A stretch of 64,000 nt of DNA from Isochrysis galbana (GCA_018136815.1 CM030937.1:3966226-4030225); one strand, 5' to 3'; counted from the first letter of the stretch, positions 19,048 through 30,532 are shown. The notes: generated by a model not told the origin, from the letters alone. Numbers and translations: made by a program.

Positions 19048-21641
19048 CTACGCTAGAGGTAGATGAAGCTCACTCTTGCTTGATGCCTGCTGCATTGCCC
19101 ACAGCTGCGCATACTCGCCCCTCTTTGCAAGCAGGGTTAAATGAGTGCCAGTTTCTATGACGCATCCGGCACGCAAGACTATGATTTGATCCGCATCAAT
19201 GACTGTAGAGAGACGATGTGCGATCATAATGCATGTGCGTTGTCTGCCGGGCTCACGCGAAATAGAACGAAGGGCTGCGAAGATCTCCGCCTCCGTGACC
19301 GTATCGACTGCACTTGTCGCCTCGTCGCACAAGAGAATGGGCGCGTCTTTCAAGAGAGCACGTGCAATGGCTATGCGTTGCTTCTCACCGCCTGAAAGCT
19401 TCAGCCCACGTTCACCGACGAGAGTATCGTAAAACTTTGGCATGCGCATTATGGATTCATGAATCCTTGCACGTTGAGCAGCAAGCTCAATCGCCGATTG
19501 CGGCGCACCTACTCTGCCGTAGCCTATATTATATGCAACTGCCATGAGAGCATTGGAAAAGTTTGTGAGATCGGTTACTAAGCATGTGGCTGATGGGGTT
19601 ACGCCAAGTACACTGCTCTCCATTCAATGGCTGCTTGGGCTGTGATGAGGTCGATGCCAGTGCAGACTGCAATCCACACATGCACAATAAGCGGCGTGCG
19701 CACCAGAGTCATTGAAGAGAACAACATCTTGTGGGATGACCCCAATAGCTGCGCGCAATGACTCCAGGTCCACATGCCGAACATCTGTGCCATCAATTCG
19801 CACGGCCCCAGTATTGACATCGAAAAACCGGAAAATCAAGCGCAAAATGGTCGATTTACCGGAGCCTGAAGCGCCGACGATGGCGCAGGTCTGCCCTGGC
19901 TCAACTGTGAATGAAATGTCGTGCAACAACTCATGCTTTGGGGTGTACCCAAAAGTTACCTTATCAAATTCAACCTTTCCGCGTAGAAGTTTATCGAGTT
20001 GCGGGGCGTTGGACGGTGAATAAACAGACCCACGAGCTTCGAGTAGTTTGGTCAACGCATTCATGTCAACTGTTGCCTGGCGCACCATGTTGTAAACGGA
20101 GCCCAGGATGTTTAGGGGTAGAGTCAGCTGAAAGATGAGGCCGTGCACCATAACAACATCTCCAACGGTCATGTTTCCAGCAATCACCTATTGAAAACCG
20201 CATCGGGCGTGCGCTAAGCGACTCAAGTGGGGAAGCGGGGACTCAAACAGAAAGCTGTACCGGCTTCTATCATAGGCGAAAAAGGGAAAGGCAAGGGTCG
20301 GAACGTGGAGTGGATCATCTCAAGATCACGAGTGAAATGCATGAGAAGGATGTAAGCAAGAGCACAAGCATCATAGTGCGTTCGATCAAAAGAGACGCGG
20401 ATCCCTCTCCGGCTCAAGTTTTCGCCCACACGAATATTTGCTGGCAGGCAAGAAAATATTTTTCATTGTCACAGAGTGCAAGAGGGAGTACCCAAACAGC
20501 TGGAAGCATTATAATAAGTCTTCTGCCTACTGCATACCTCGGTTGCTGCAAGTAACAGTGAAGCGGAGACGCCTGCCGAGAAAATGACGGACTGCCCGAA
20601 ATTGAGGGCGGCAAGCGAAAGCGCTGTATTCAAGGAGGCGTGCTGATACGCTGTTGCGGCGGCGTCGAATCGCTCGCTTTCGGATTTCACCGCGCCAAAA
20701 AAGTGGACCGTTTCATAATTGAGAAGAGAGTCTGTGAACCGATGATTCATCTGGGTTTCCGCCTGATTCTGCTGGCGTCGGATGATGGTGCGCCAACGAG
20801 TAACTCCGAAGGTATAGACGGAATACAGAGTGATCGTGCCGAGCGTCACTACTGAGAAGGCTGCGCCATATTTATAGGCCAACAACGCAGACACAACGGA
20901 TACCTCAATCGCTGTGGGAATGACATGCAATACAGACATTGACAGGACCGTCCCGACTGCTTTTGTTCCTCGTTCGACGGTCCTAGTGAGCGCGCCGGTC
21001 TGTCTGTCAAGGTGAAATTTCAAATCGAGGGACATCAGGTGATTGAAAGTCCGGAGCGAGATTTTTCGGATAGCGTCCTCTGCGACATATGAGAAAAGGG
21101 CATTTCGTAGTTGGCTCATGCCATCTGCAGCAATTCGGGTTGCGCCGTATGCGACCATGAGTGCCGGGGGTGTAAGGCCTGCCGCAACTAAATACCCACT
21201 TGCCGACGGGTCGGACCCGCCTGCTATAGCCACAGCCGCCAGGGGTTCTGACAGTCCGTCAATTGCATGCTTAAGGAGGAAAGGTACTTGGATTGTTGCA
21301 GCTTTGCCTCCTATCATCAGCAAGAAGGCTGCGCCGATTCGTTGCCGGACCCAAACATCACCTGGCTCCCACAACAGCGCCCATGCACTTTTTAAGGCAG
21401 CCAAGGATTCAGACGCGTCGCTTCCTGTCGCTTCATTTTCGCGCTCTCTGCTTTGACCGCCTTCTCCCTGGCTTCTGATGACTGGCCGATCACCGGAGGC
21501 GGCCGTAGAGGGCGTACAGAGACTCCGACGCAGAATAGTATCGTGAACTCTTGCTGGCACACCAGCTCTTGAGCAGCGGCCCCATCCCCTCCCTGTAGCT
21601 GTGCCCCCGCCAAGCGCGAGGTGCAGGGCAGCGACGCGCAT
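19048..21641 (-). CDS. ATM1: ATM1/ABCB7-type mitochondrial half-ABC transporter, three exons
   Basis: Exports a glutathione-bound sulfur/iron-sulfur precursor from mitochondria in known orthologues. Exons are 21641-20538, 20187-19704 and 19538-19048; introns of 350 and 165 bp are GT-AG and restore [17 protein letters not shown] and [14 protein letters not shown]. The start at 21641 (692 aa) is preferred: it gives an Arg-rich mitochondrial presequence and has a TATAAATTC box about 60 bp upstream (21697-21709), whereas the longer frame to 21827 starts upstream of that box. The membrane domain carries [20 protein letters not shown] and [10 protein letters not shown], typical of the ATM1 family. 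The ATPase domain shows Walker [11 protein letters not shown]-loop IPQD, signature [14 protein letters not shown], Walker [13 protein letters not shown] and the H-loop IAHRLSTV. It is complete and looks functional. Confidence 0.92.
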
Positions 21642-21696
21642 CGTCGATCGATCTCTCACACGACCGACCGACGGAGTGCCTTTAAGTGGTTCAGTA

Positions 21697-21709
21697 GAAT
21701 TTATACGTG
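21697..21709 (-). promoter_or_regulatory. TATA box of the ATM1-like gene
   Basis: Reads CGTATAAATTC on the - strand, about 60 bp upstream of the preferred ATG at 21641. Confidence 0.5.
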
Positions 21710-21829
21710 CGGACGTGCGGCGGGTGCGCGGCGGATGCGCGGGCTCCGTCAGCGAGGCTCTCCCTGGTTGGGGGAGGCCAGGGGCATGTACGGGATGCAT
21801 GTGTTCGGCGACCCGCTGGGCACCCACCC

Positions 21830-22640
21830 AGTGGAGCTGGGTGGACTCGCGGTCGCCGCTGCGGCGGCGTCAGAGGCTCCGCCTGACTCGCCGTGCGTGG
21901 TGCGTGGTGCATGTAGCAGGTAGCAAGTAAAGCGTGGCGAGAATTCCACTTTGTCTTTGTCTGCTCTTCTGTCTTCTGTGCCCGCGGTGCGACCCTGAGC
22001 ACGACGATCAGACGGCAGTACTAGTAGCACAGAAACTTGCGAAAGGCCGGATACCAGTTTGCATGCGCGACTGGCTTACTGGCGTGCCTCTCGATGCAGA
22101 CGGCCAGCTGTGGGCTGTGGGCTGTGGGACGTGGGACTGGATGTGTGCCACCCTCAAGACCCTGCGTGCCCCCTACCAGTGGCCCCCCACACTGCTCGCG
22201 AGAGGTGTGGGCTCACCATGCCCACTACCTCCAGGCCATTCTTCGGCCGATCGCGGGCGATTGCCCTTCGCGGAAGCTCCGCGTTTCTTATAGTGATGCG
22301 CCCCTTATTCATTTCTCTGATTCCCTCCCGTGGGCGACCGTGTCATTCTCCCAAAATAGCCCGCCACGCCCGGGGGAAGGGAGGGGGGTCACTCACCGAC
22401 GCCATTGCCTTTCGTGGGGCGGGAGGGGGTTCGTGGGGGGGGGGGACGGTTGCCGGGGCAGGTAGGGGGGGACCCTGCGGAATCCCTATCCCTGGACACC
22501 CAGGGGAGGTGGAGGTGGAAATTAGTGGTTAAAAAGAGTGAGTGACCGGGCTACTTATTAATAGGTTTGGCGCCCACAGCTATCTAGATAGATACAAATA
22601 GTGGCCTAACGCTATTCACAGTCTAAATTCATACACGCGC
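21830..22640. other. Intergenic, no gene seen
   Basis: GC-rich frames without motifs. The stretch 22510-22560 (agtggttaaaaagagtgagtgaccgggct) matches 2826-2855, a small dispersed repeat. Confidence 0.45.
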
Positions 22641-22819
22641 TATGCCGTTCTGCCTTGCTTTGGATAAAAATCCCCCTGCCACGAGTGCACCAAATCACCT
22701 AGTCACAAAGCTGTTCACAAAAGTTGATATGAAGCAGCAGGAAGATTGGTTACCACTAAGACGCCTCTGTGGTATTGAAGCATGTCCCACGACCGAGAAT
22801 TCAGAGTCGCACACCATCC

Positions 22820-23389
22820 TCATTTCATGGCTATTGCCTGCTCATCAACACGACCTTCTCTGCAGTAAGTAGGTGGCGCAAACCATGATGAATTTGGGAC
22901 GGCAAGGCCAGGCGCCCAATAGATTGTGTCGAAGTGAGCTTTCATGGCATGAAAATACCAACGAATTGGTTGGCATGTTTCAATGTCGGCAAAGTAGTCG
23001 ATGAAGTCCACTTTGGTCCAGCCCAGCACCTTATGGCCATTCACAACGTGCAGTCCCAAAGCAGTTGCATTCGCCAGCCAATTGGGACGCAAGATGCCCA
23101 CAGGGAACTCCATGGGTCTGCAGCTGTGACGGCTTGGCGTGATGTAGTACGATTTGTGTGAGTCTAGTTCCAGATCCCAGAGCTCGTCTGAGATGTTCGA
23201 ATCTGGGAAAATCTGTATCAGATTGGCTCCACGGTCCGCATCATAGTATGTGACAGTGGTTGCCAGGCCGACCTTTGAGCCCACATCAGGTATGCGTCGC
23301 TGCACCAGTGTGAAACGTCGTGGCCAAACCGGTGGCGCTGGCCCGCACACTCCGAGCTGAGACACGACCAGAAGAGCGATGGCACTCAT
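22820..23389 (-). CDS. Secreted plant-type protein of unknown function
   Basis: The start at 23389 gives MSAIALLVVSQLGVCGPAPP, a clean signal peptide; the frame is open 46 codons further up but that stretch lacks features. The mature part contains TTVTYYDADRGANLIQ, KSYYITPSRHSCRP, VGILRPNWLANATALGL, WTKVDFIDYFADIETCQP and IRWYFHAM. This block order matches a family of secreted plant proteins (VTYYDW...N-I-Q, GILRPNWLDGA, WEKADFIWYYED, RPVxW) that some databases loosely call glycosyl-transferring; no catalytic function is established to my knowledge. About 189 aa with several Cys, consistent with a disulfide-bonded extracellular or lumenal protein. Confidence 0.6.
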   Translation of the reverse strand: MSAIALLVVSQLGVCGPAPPVWPRRFTLVQRRIPDVGSKVGLATTVTYYDADRGANLIQIFPDSNISDELWDLELDSHKSYYITPSRHSCRPMEFPVGILRPNWLANATALGLHVVNGHKVLGWTKVDFIDYFADIETCQPIRWYFHAMKAHFDTIYWAPGLAVPNSSWFAPPTYCREGRVDEQAIAMK

Positions 23390-23544
23390 GAAGAGTGCCC
23401 TCAGGCCCCATTCAGTAATAAACCAATTCGTAACACACATGCAAGGTGTGTACTCCTTCAGATTTTTTTTTCGTAACACATGCCACCATGCCACCCACCC
23501 CCTCTTGCTGGTATTGAAGTCCCCCACAACTACCCAACTGGCAT

Positions 23545-23600
23545 AAGAGGGTGCAACCTCAGGTTTGGTTGTTTTTTTCGCAAGTGCCCCGCATATGGAC
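23545..23600 (+). repeat. Short dispersed repeat (partner of 7728-7790)
   Basis: gagggtgcaacctcaggttt ... gcaagtgccccgcatatgg is the inverted copy of the block at 7728-7790. It lies about 150 bp upstream of the secreted-protein start. Confidence 0.5.
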
Positions 23601-23967
23601 GGTATAAGTTCTACTTAAAGGATCCCCTTATTAAGGTACAAACGGATTGAGTTTGTGGTGATTAACATGAACACTCCCCTTCTGGATTGTTTAAGTGCTT
23701 TTTTTATTTAAAGGGAACCTCGAGTTGCACCCTCTTAAGCACCCTAGATGGGAAATACTACTACTACTAAGTGTAAGTGTTAACCGTTTTTGGCCTCGGG
23801 CCAAATACATATGTACATGTACTTCGCTGTATGCTGTATTCAGAAAAGCAGGCGTTAGTTTAGCGATAGTGAACCGCGACGGAGTAGCTAAGGGCGCAGT
23901 GTACCGGAAAAAACAGGAAGCACTCCCCCGAGAGGGGGGGGGGGGCTATTCTCCATCGCACGCGTAA

Positions 23968-24660
23968 AAACTATTGTTATAGTTTCAGCGATGGATCGCG
24001 CCCGACCGCTCCCCTCCTCCAGCCCCCCGCAGTCACAACGCCCCAACGGGGCCGACCCAAGCCCAAGCCCAAGCCGCCGGAGCCGAAGCGCTCACAGGCC
24101 TCTGCCCCCGCCGACCACGACGTCGACATGGCCCCGCCGCCCTCGCCTCCCATACAGCCACAGAAGCAGGGAACGGGCACAGACAGGCAAAGTCCTGTTC
24201 CCTACAGACCAACAGACCCAGCCAGTCCCAGGCTCTCTCGCCCAGCCCCGCCGAACCGCCACCCATTCAAGGCCCCCCCATGGGGAGTGGCGGAGTGGCA
24301 GCTCTACTGCCACCCCCTTGGCGGCAACTCCTACCATCAGTGCACCCCCAAACTATCAGTAAAACTGATAGGGTTCATGGGGGCCGCGTTACCCCTCTCG
24401 ACGGCCCCACGCTCGTCGCAACGGACAACCTTGCCAACATGCGCGTCGGCTCCCTCCGCTCCGCCCCGAGTCGCGCCCGCCACTTCATGCGTCGCTACCA
24501 CACACACCCTTCTTCAACGAGTAGCGGCCAACGAAGTAGCCCTCCGCCACGTCAACACTGAACACATGGCCGCCGACTTCCTCACGAAATGGCTTCCGAA
24601 GCGCAAACTCGAGGCCTGCGTCCGCTACGCCACCAATGCTTGGGTTCATGCTGCCGCCTG
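23968..24660 (+). pseudogene. Copia-type retrotransposon RNase H remnant with hairpin-headed ORFs
   Basis: The C-terminal part of a Ty1/copia RNase H is readable: ATDNLANMRVGSL and SRARHFMRRYHT in one frame (to about 24507), then LLQRVAANEVALRHVNTEHM, AADFLTKWLPKRKLEA in another, ending TGA at 24659-24661. The order (DN, an R-HFxxRYH helix, V-T-E-M-AD-LTK-LP-K) is that of copia elements. A frameshift near 24507 breaks it. Two hairpin heads precede ATGG within the region: AAACTAT-TGTT-ATAGTTT at 23968-23985 (ATG 23991) and CTATCAGT-AAA-ACTGATAG at 24353-24371 (ATG 24377). Confidence 0.7.
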
Positions 24661-25930
24661 AGCCCCGCTCCACACCTCCCTTTTCCACGTCTCTCACACC
24701 GCTCGCCCCGTTGCCGGTTCTCGCAGTGGGGGGGGTGTCGTGGATAAAGGGAGCCTCTCCGCGCCGCACGCTCTACCCTTAGAGCGCGCTCCCTTTCGCG
24801 CCCTGTCTCCCCTCCCCTTCCGCCGCGCGTTCTATCTTTAGAGCGTGTCTCCCCAACACTCCGTACCTCTCCTCTCCTCCCGCCCCGAGTTCCCGCGCAC
24901 GCAACTCACAGCCGGGATTCCTTCCTTCCGTTCCCTCGTATCCTCCCGACGTTCCCTTGTTTCCTTGGCCAGAGAGGACCGGAGAGTCCCCGCGCCTCGC
25001 CGCCTCCCACAGTCCCTCCAGCGCCCGCCCCCTCCCCGCTCCATTAGTTTTCCCTCTGTTCCTATAGTTTTCCCGAGAGTGCTCCCATCGTCCCGTGTTC
25101 TTTTCTCCCTCTTCTTGCCTGCTTCCCGCGACATCGCTAGGACGCCCCGTTCACCCGTTCGTGCCCCCGTTCTGTCTCCCCATCTGCCCCTGTTCGTCAT
25201 GCCCGGCCATGGCTCGCCCGTGCCGTCCCGTGTGCTCCCGTCCCGTGCCGCCTCCGGTCGCTCGTCCCGTCCCTCTCGTCCCGCGATTCATACATCCCAT
25301 GTTACAGACCCACAACCACAACCTCACACAGATTCACCACAGCCACTCCACAGCCCACCACAATAACAATAGTTTTTTGAAGGCTGGAAACTTGAAGACG
25401 TTAGCTGCCGTCACCGTCGGGTCGTTCATTTTGCGAACGAAGGCGTCGGTCCTAGTAGTGCACGGGGGGAGCCGCCTGATGGCGGGGGGAGAAGGGCCGG
25501 GGGAGTGGGGGTGTAGAAAGCTATGCTACGGCTGTAGGTAGTGGTTCCATTCGCCGCGAGTGCAGTAAGAATATTATGAAGTGTTTTTTTAGAAGTGCTA
25601 GATAGTGCCGTGTCGGATCTAGGTGTAAGCCCCGACTATTCCAACTATTTCTTTACGTTGCGCATGCTTACGAATTGGTTGGCACACAAGCAATACGCGA
25701 CGGTATTTGACATGTTCAATTAGTGCTATTGGAGATCTTCTGCCTGCATTTAGTTTCTGGACATGCGCCCAAGCATTGTCGCCATGAGATGTCTCTTTGA
25801 GCTGATTTCCGATGCTGCAAATGACGTTGAGGTGTCGGTGTGCGAGCAGCAAATAGCCGTGTTTTGGTGATTGGGTATTTGTTCACCCTGTGCCATTGTT
25901 TGACCTGCAATGGTGTCCGAGATTTCTTAT
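24661..25930. other. Intergenic; pyrimidine-rich retroelement tail and one retroposon 3' end
   Basis: 24661-25370 is strongly C/T-rich on +, with a duplicated motif (ctctacccttagagcg at 24771, ttctatctttagagcg at 24830), probably the 3' region of the copia remnant. 25455-25590 is a retroposon 3' end (block cgcctgatggcgggggga, then gcagtaagaatatta). 25600-25930 shows no gene and leads into the CAF-1 gene end. Confidence 0.5.
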
Positions 25931-25935
25931 GCCGA

Positions 25936-27937
25936 TTAAGGGTTGATCGGGATCAGGGTAGCGCGTTTGGGCCTTTTCTTCACTTGCAGCCCATCAGGAT
26001 GAGTCATTCCAGCTGCCACGATATGAGAAGGTGCCAGCGACCTCGGATCCACAAGAGTATCCAACTCGGACGCAGTCTTGGCTCCCATGCGTGTTGGAGA
26101 ACCGTTTGGAATGCTTGAGGTAGGCGTGCAAGCGCCGGCTGCCTTGGTCCCATCGCTCATCAGAGTGTCACTCTCACGTGTGCCAAATTGCTCGGCAGTC
26201 GTGACACTTATAGCTTCCTTAGCCAGCTTGCTCCCTCCATTCACTTTGTCATGCGAGGGATCATTACCAATGAGATCTCCTGAAATACAGTGTTGAACCT
26301 GTGCTTGTGTTACCGATTTCATGCACTGCGGTAAAGTCTCAGGAGCTAGTGGTGACCCCAATTGTTCTTCATCCAGTTTCAAGATGGTACAGTAGCCATC
26401 AGCTGAGGAAACAACGAGTCCTCGTGCATCAGGCAACCACGCTAAATCCGTGAGAGCGGCGTAGTGGAGTGAGCTTGCAAGTAGCAGAGGAGTGCTATGC
26501 TGCGAGTCATAAAGGATGATAGAATCCAGGGTGGCAACAGCCCATATGATGCGGTACGAGAGGGGCAGCCATGAATGTGCAGGCGTTGTGTTTGCCAAGG
26601 GGGCATCGTGGCGTGTGCCATTGGACGGCTCTCCTGTAGAGGTTGTACATGGTGGGCGAAGTTCGAAGAGCATCGGGCAGCAGCGTACAGCTACCACAGC
26701 CTTAGTTGGCCCAGGCAGGAATGCGCATGGAGTCGAAAGATCGGCGCGCGCAAATACGAGTGTGGCTGGTGTGAGCTGCCCGTTAGCGTTGTCCACATGT
26801 TGGCCGCATGGGAGCAATAGGAATGAGCCATCCGGAGACCACGCAGGGCGACGAAAGAAGGATGGCACAGCATCATCCAGAAAAAGCCGTACGTCTCGGT
26901 CCTTTGCACGCGGCATCTCGTGCGACAAGCAAGGGACAGTTTTCTCCGTGCTATTCGCAGGATGGTCAGTGGCCCTTGGAGCTCTGATTTTCAGATCAGT
27001 GGACGGCACATCGCCAACATTCTCACCAATATTTGCCATCTCAAGGATGTCAGCAGGGTCAAGGCCAGTATACCGCGTTTTCGAGATGGCGGAAGTACAG
27101 GTAAAGTCACGCGGTCCGCCCTTGCGCGAATGGTTAGAATAGATGCGAGCAGAACGATCGCATGAAACAGAGACAACGAGCTCACCACGAGGGTCCCAAG
27201 CGACACCTTGCACGTAGTGCTCATGATCTCTAATTGTTTGCTGCACTCGTCCCTTGCTCACATTCCAGACAATGCATGAGCCATCAACACCGCCAGAAAT
27301 GAGACCCTGCACAAGACAATGAGAGAGCGGCACGATGTGAGTCAGGCTTGTTGTAGTGGTTCTTTTGGCCTTGGGGCACGTGAGCTGGTGGCTCAAGATG
27401 ATTGGGGAGGATATGTGCTGCGATTTTTATACCTGCCCGTCTGGTGACCATGACAGATCGTAAATATCCGCGCAGTGGCCCCGCAACACGCAAACTGGCC
27501 CCCACGTGCAATCACTGTGTGAAATGGTTGTTCCAAATGTAGACGAGCGCACGCCCTTGTCCTTCCATAGGATGATAGAGGTGTCATCCGATGCGGAGGC
27601 AAGCGTCTCGCCATTGGGTGAAAAGCGAACGGCGTTGACCGGCTACAAAGAGAGGAGTGGGAATGCGTTAAGAAGTGTATGCGAAGCCAGCATGCGACAA
27701 CTCAGCTGCGCAGCTCGAAGGCCTCGCGATAGAGACAGTTCGGCACACCTTAGAGTGGCCGTTGAGCTCTTGTTGGAAGAGGATCTGAGAGTTTTCGTCG
27801 GGCTGGACCTTGACCTTCCAAAGGCGCACCTCGTTGTCATTTCCGGCGGAGGCGACGAGCCCCGTACACGACACATCAACACCGAGCACGGGCTCGCGCC
27901 CATGCCACGAAATCTGTGGCGTCTCTGCCCGCGCCAT
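25936..27937 (-). CDS. CHAF1B: Chromatin assembly factor 1 subunit B (p60/FAS2/Cac2), three exons
   Basis: A WD40 subunit of the CAF-1 complex, which deposits H3-H4 on newly replicated DNA in the nucleus. Exons are 27937-27749, 27642-27433 and 27306-25936; introns of 106 and 126 bp are GT-AG, joining ELNGHSK|PVNAVRFSPNG and SWSPDGQ|GLISGGVDGS. Product 588 aa. WD repeats are visible as VDVSCTGLVASAGNDNEVRLW, VRFSPNGETLASASDDTSII, LISGGVDGSCIVWNV and VAWDPRGELVVSVSCDRSARIY. FLDDAVPSFFRRPAWSPDGSF is the diagnostic CAF-1 p60 motif (family pattern F-x-D-E-x-V-P-S-F-F-R-R-L). VASLDSIILYD-type and DLAWLPDARGLVVSSADGYC repeats follow, then a Ser/Thr-rich tail ending in a basic KKRPKRATLIPINP. Confidence 0.92.
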
Positions 27938-28127
27938 GGCGTTGTGCGCAGGGCAGCCAAGGCGGGGTGAGTGAGTGCGAGGTCTCGCGCCCGAGCCAAA
28001 AGCGCGGGAAGGGTCTGTCCCCCTCCCTCACCCGCCACTGGCCTCTACAAAATATGAAGTAGAGCTCTAGCTCTAGTTGATTTTTTACTAGTACTAGAGG
28101 CATGAGCTTCGTAGAACGGCCCGCTTC

Positions 28128-28505
28128 GTGAAGCGGCCCGCGACTTTCCCCATGGCTCCCACGGCCAAGCCCAAACCTCCCTCGCGCCCAGAGATGGCCA
28201 AAGCGCACTACAATGTCCAGGCGCGCGATGCCCGCGCCCTCGAGCGAGCACGCGCGCTCGAGGAGGTCCAAAAGGCAAAAGGCGGTGGCCTACTGCGGAA
28301 CTGCCGCAAGCACAGCGTCGGCGCCAAAGCCGCCGTTGCTACGGGACTGTTCCCTCTGGCAACACGGCACAAGGTAACCACCGCGCTTGCAAAGGCGGCG
28401 CAGGGAAAAGCAACAGCGGGAGGCTCCAACCTACAGATCCTCACCAACAACGAGCGGCTGGAACTGGAACTTGCTCAGTGGTCAGTGGATCCTGTCCCGT
28501 GCTGA
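28128..28505 (+). CDS. Possible transposon-derived DNA-binding ORF, unrecognised
   Basis: A 125-aa frame (or 117 aa from the ATG at 28152) with charged helical sequence: ARALERARALEEVQKAKGG, then NCRKHSVGAKAAVATGLFPL and LTNNERLELELAQWSVD. A helix-turn-helix style region followed by LTxxERxELxxW resembles N-termini of psq/CENP-B-type transposases. That is only a pattern likeness, and the frame lies next to repeat DNA. It could also be a fortuitous ORF. Confidence 0.3.
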   Translation: MKRPATFPMAPTAKPKPPSRPEMAKAHYNVQARDARALERARALEEVQKAKGGGLLRNCRKHSVGAKAAVATGLFPLATRHKVTTALAKAAQGKATAGGSNLQILTNNERLELELAQWSVDPVPC

Positions 28506-28737
28506 CTCCCACGAGCCACGAGCCCCAAAACAGACGGGGGGAGCGATCCCTTGCAGTCGTCCCGTTGAGAATGAAAGGCCCTTAGGGCAAGCCAGCCTGC
28601 CCGAGCAGTCCTCCGCAGAATAAGCGACGGCGCCCGGGGACCGGGGACCGGGGAACCTTACTTCGAGATTCGAGAGGGCTCCCCTGAGCGAACTTACGCC
28701 GCTCCCTCCGCTCTTCCACCTATCGCCAGCCCCTCAC

Positions 28738-28765
28738 TCCGCCCGTTTACTAAAGTAAACGGGGC
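28738..28765. repeat. Hairpin
   Basis: CCCGTTTAC-TAAA-GTAAACGGG is a perfect 9-bp stem. Related hairpins occur at 6521-6544 and 36402-36425 within repeat copies. Confidence 0.5.
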
Positions 28766-28859
28766 GCGGTTATCGTCGAATCCCCGGTTCGGGGACCGAC
28801 GAGTTCCGCACTCCTACACTCCACTTTCTCTTCGCCCTCTCTTGCGGCGCGTGCCCATG

Positions 28860-30042
28860 GCGCGCGCCTCGACCTGCTCTCAGGGGTCCTGAGGGGGCTC
28901 CTAGATAGAGGGCCAGCAGGGCAGCTCTGGGGGCGGTGGAGGCTGGGGCTCAGCCCCTGGCCTCTCTTGCCTCTCCCTCGCGTGCCTCGCTGGCCTTGGG
29001 CCTTGGGCGCCCTCCTCAGTCTCCTGTCTGCGAACTAAGTTTATACTTGGTTGCCCCATGGGGGGGCACGAGCCCCCCCCTCTCTCCACTCCTCCCCTGC
29101 CATGGGGGAGGAACCACCCATGCTCCTGGCACGCCTGATGGCTTGCCAGGAGCAGAATGCCCTGCTGACCCACTCTCTCACTGGCAGGCTTGCCTGCCTC
29201 GCGCGTCCTGGCCTGTCGTGGCCAGCCCATCGCTCCAACCCCCCCTCCCCCCTGTTCGACAGGCAGACAGGTGCAGATTGGGGACCCCTGAGGCACAGGA
29301 GCGCCAGCGAGGGAGAGGCAGGGGAGACCAGGGCCCAGCCCCAGCCTCTTCTGCCCCCTGAGCTGGCCTCCAGAGGCCTCCAGGGGTCGCCAGGGGCAGC
29401 TGCAGGCCTGTCGCAGGCGCGCCATCGCGCGTGCCTGCAGGAGAGGAGAGAGAGAGCGCGGAGAAGGGGGAGGGCGGAGCGAGAGCTCCGCTCACCGGAA
29501 AATAGGTAAGTCCCGCACCTGTTTACAGGATAAGTCGGGACCGAGGCCGCCGCCAGCCCGGTAGGCGTAGGAGGAAGGGGGGAACGGATCGCCGGGGGGG
29601 GGCGCGGGCCACCGACCATATCTAAGCCCTTTTCCCCTATCCCCCTAGTAGTGCACGGGGGGAGTCGCCTGATGGCGGGGGGGAAAGGGCCGGCGGATTG
29701 GGGGTGTAGAAAGTTTCCTACGTGAGTAGAAAGTAGAGGCTGCACGGTCGCGTGTGCGGTGAGACTATTAAGAAATTAATTAATCAGTCTCCTGTCTGCC
29801 TGGTGACCAGGAGGGGGGGGAAGGTCAGTACGAGTACGAGTGCAGGCCCATGTGGGCCAAGGAGTGCGCCTCCTGACCCGCGCCCACTGGGGGTCTGGGT
29901 CAGGATGGTGATTGCTCAGCTCATGCCAGCAGGCAGAGTCTGAGGGTGACCGACAGGCCCCCCGGAGCCGGAGGGGAATTGAGAAGCCTGAGAGGGAGAG
30001 CACGAGGCGCACCCCCCATGTGAACTAAGTATAAACTTAGTT
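28860..30042 (-). mobile_element. Hairpin-headed retroposon split by a nested copy
   Basis: The 5' head is at 30023-30042 (AACTAAG-TATAAA-CTTAGTT read on +), with its ATG on - at 30019-30017. The subfamily matches the + copy at 45861. The body continues leftwards to about 28860, interrupted at 29032-29783 by a second retroposon whose target-site duplication lies inside this element. The left limit is approximate. Confidence 0.65.
29032..29783 (+). mobile_element. Full-length hairpin-headed retroposon with 16-bp target-site duplication
   Basis: The head is AACTAAG-TTTATA-CTTGGTT (29033-29052) with ATGG at 29058. The 3' end is gcggtgagactattaagaaattaatta. The 16-bp repeat TCAGTCTCCTGTCTGC lies at 29016-29031 and 29784-29799. 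At 752 bp it nearly equals the copy at 47247-47997 (751 bp). The - frame 29041-29745 is repeat sequence, not a host gene. Confidence 0.85.
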
Positions 30043-30046
30043 GATT

Positions 30047-30160
30047 ACTTGTTCCTAGACAATTAACGATCGCATTGACAAATACAACTTTGGCAATGAC
30101 AATGTAGCTGGGTTTATGGTCTTTGGCTGGGGTTTATGATCTCCGGCTGACGAGGCTCGT
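30047..30160 (+). repeat. Dispersed repeat, partner of 63850-63960
   Basis: acttgttcctagacaattaa, then cgcattgacaaatacaac and ggcaatgacaatgtagctg are found reversed at 63850-63955, near the right end of the window. Class unknown. Confidence 0.6.
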
Positions 30161-30339
30161 TGAAGGAGGGAAACGGGAGAGGAGGGAAACTCTGCCTTGC
30201 CCCTAGCTAGAGAAGCCCCCCCCCGGTATCTGAGTTTCCCACTGAGTTTCACTGAGTTTCTTCCATGGCCAAAAACATACTGTGTTGACTGTGTTGGGAG
30301 AGTGAACCCGCTGAGTTTCACATGTAGGCCCCCTAGTAC

Positions 30340-30490
30340 AAGTAGTGCAGGGGGGGAGCCGTCTAATGGCGGGGGGAGAAGGGCTGGGAGAGTGGGGGTG
30401 TAGAGTGTAGAAAGTATGCTACGTATAAGTAGTGGTTCCATGCGCCGCGAGTGCGGTAAGAATATTATGAAGTTATGAAGTTTTATTGGA
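30340..30490 (+). mobile_element. Retroposon 3' end
   Basis: Contains the aatggcggggggagaagggc block and ends gcggtaagaatattatgaagtt. Same 3' consensus as 15200-15349 and 25455-25585. Confidence 0.55.
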
Positions 30491-30532
30491 GTGTACAACA
30501 CACAACACACAACCCTGACACCTGACACGGCG

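Noticed and set aside
21642..21827. Longer start of the ATM1-like gene at 21827
   Set aside because: A TATA-like box lies between it and the ATG at 21641, and the extra 62 residues do not resemble the family.
29041..29745. 234-aa ORF on the minus strand
   Set aside because: It lies entirely inside the retroposon copy 29032-29783 and is repeated in 47410-48003; no domain.
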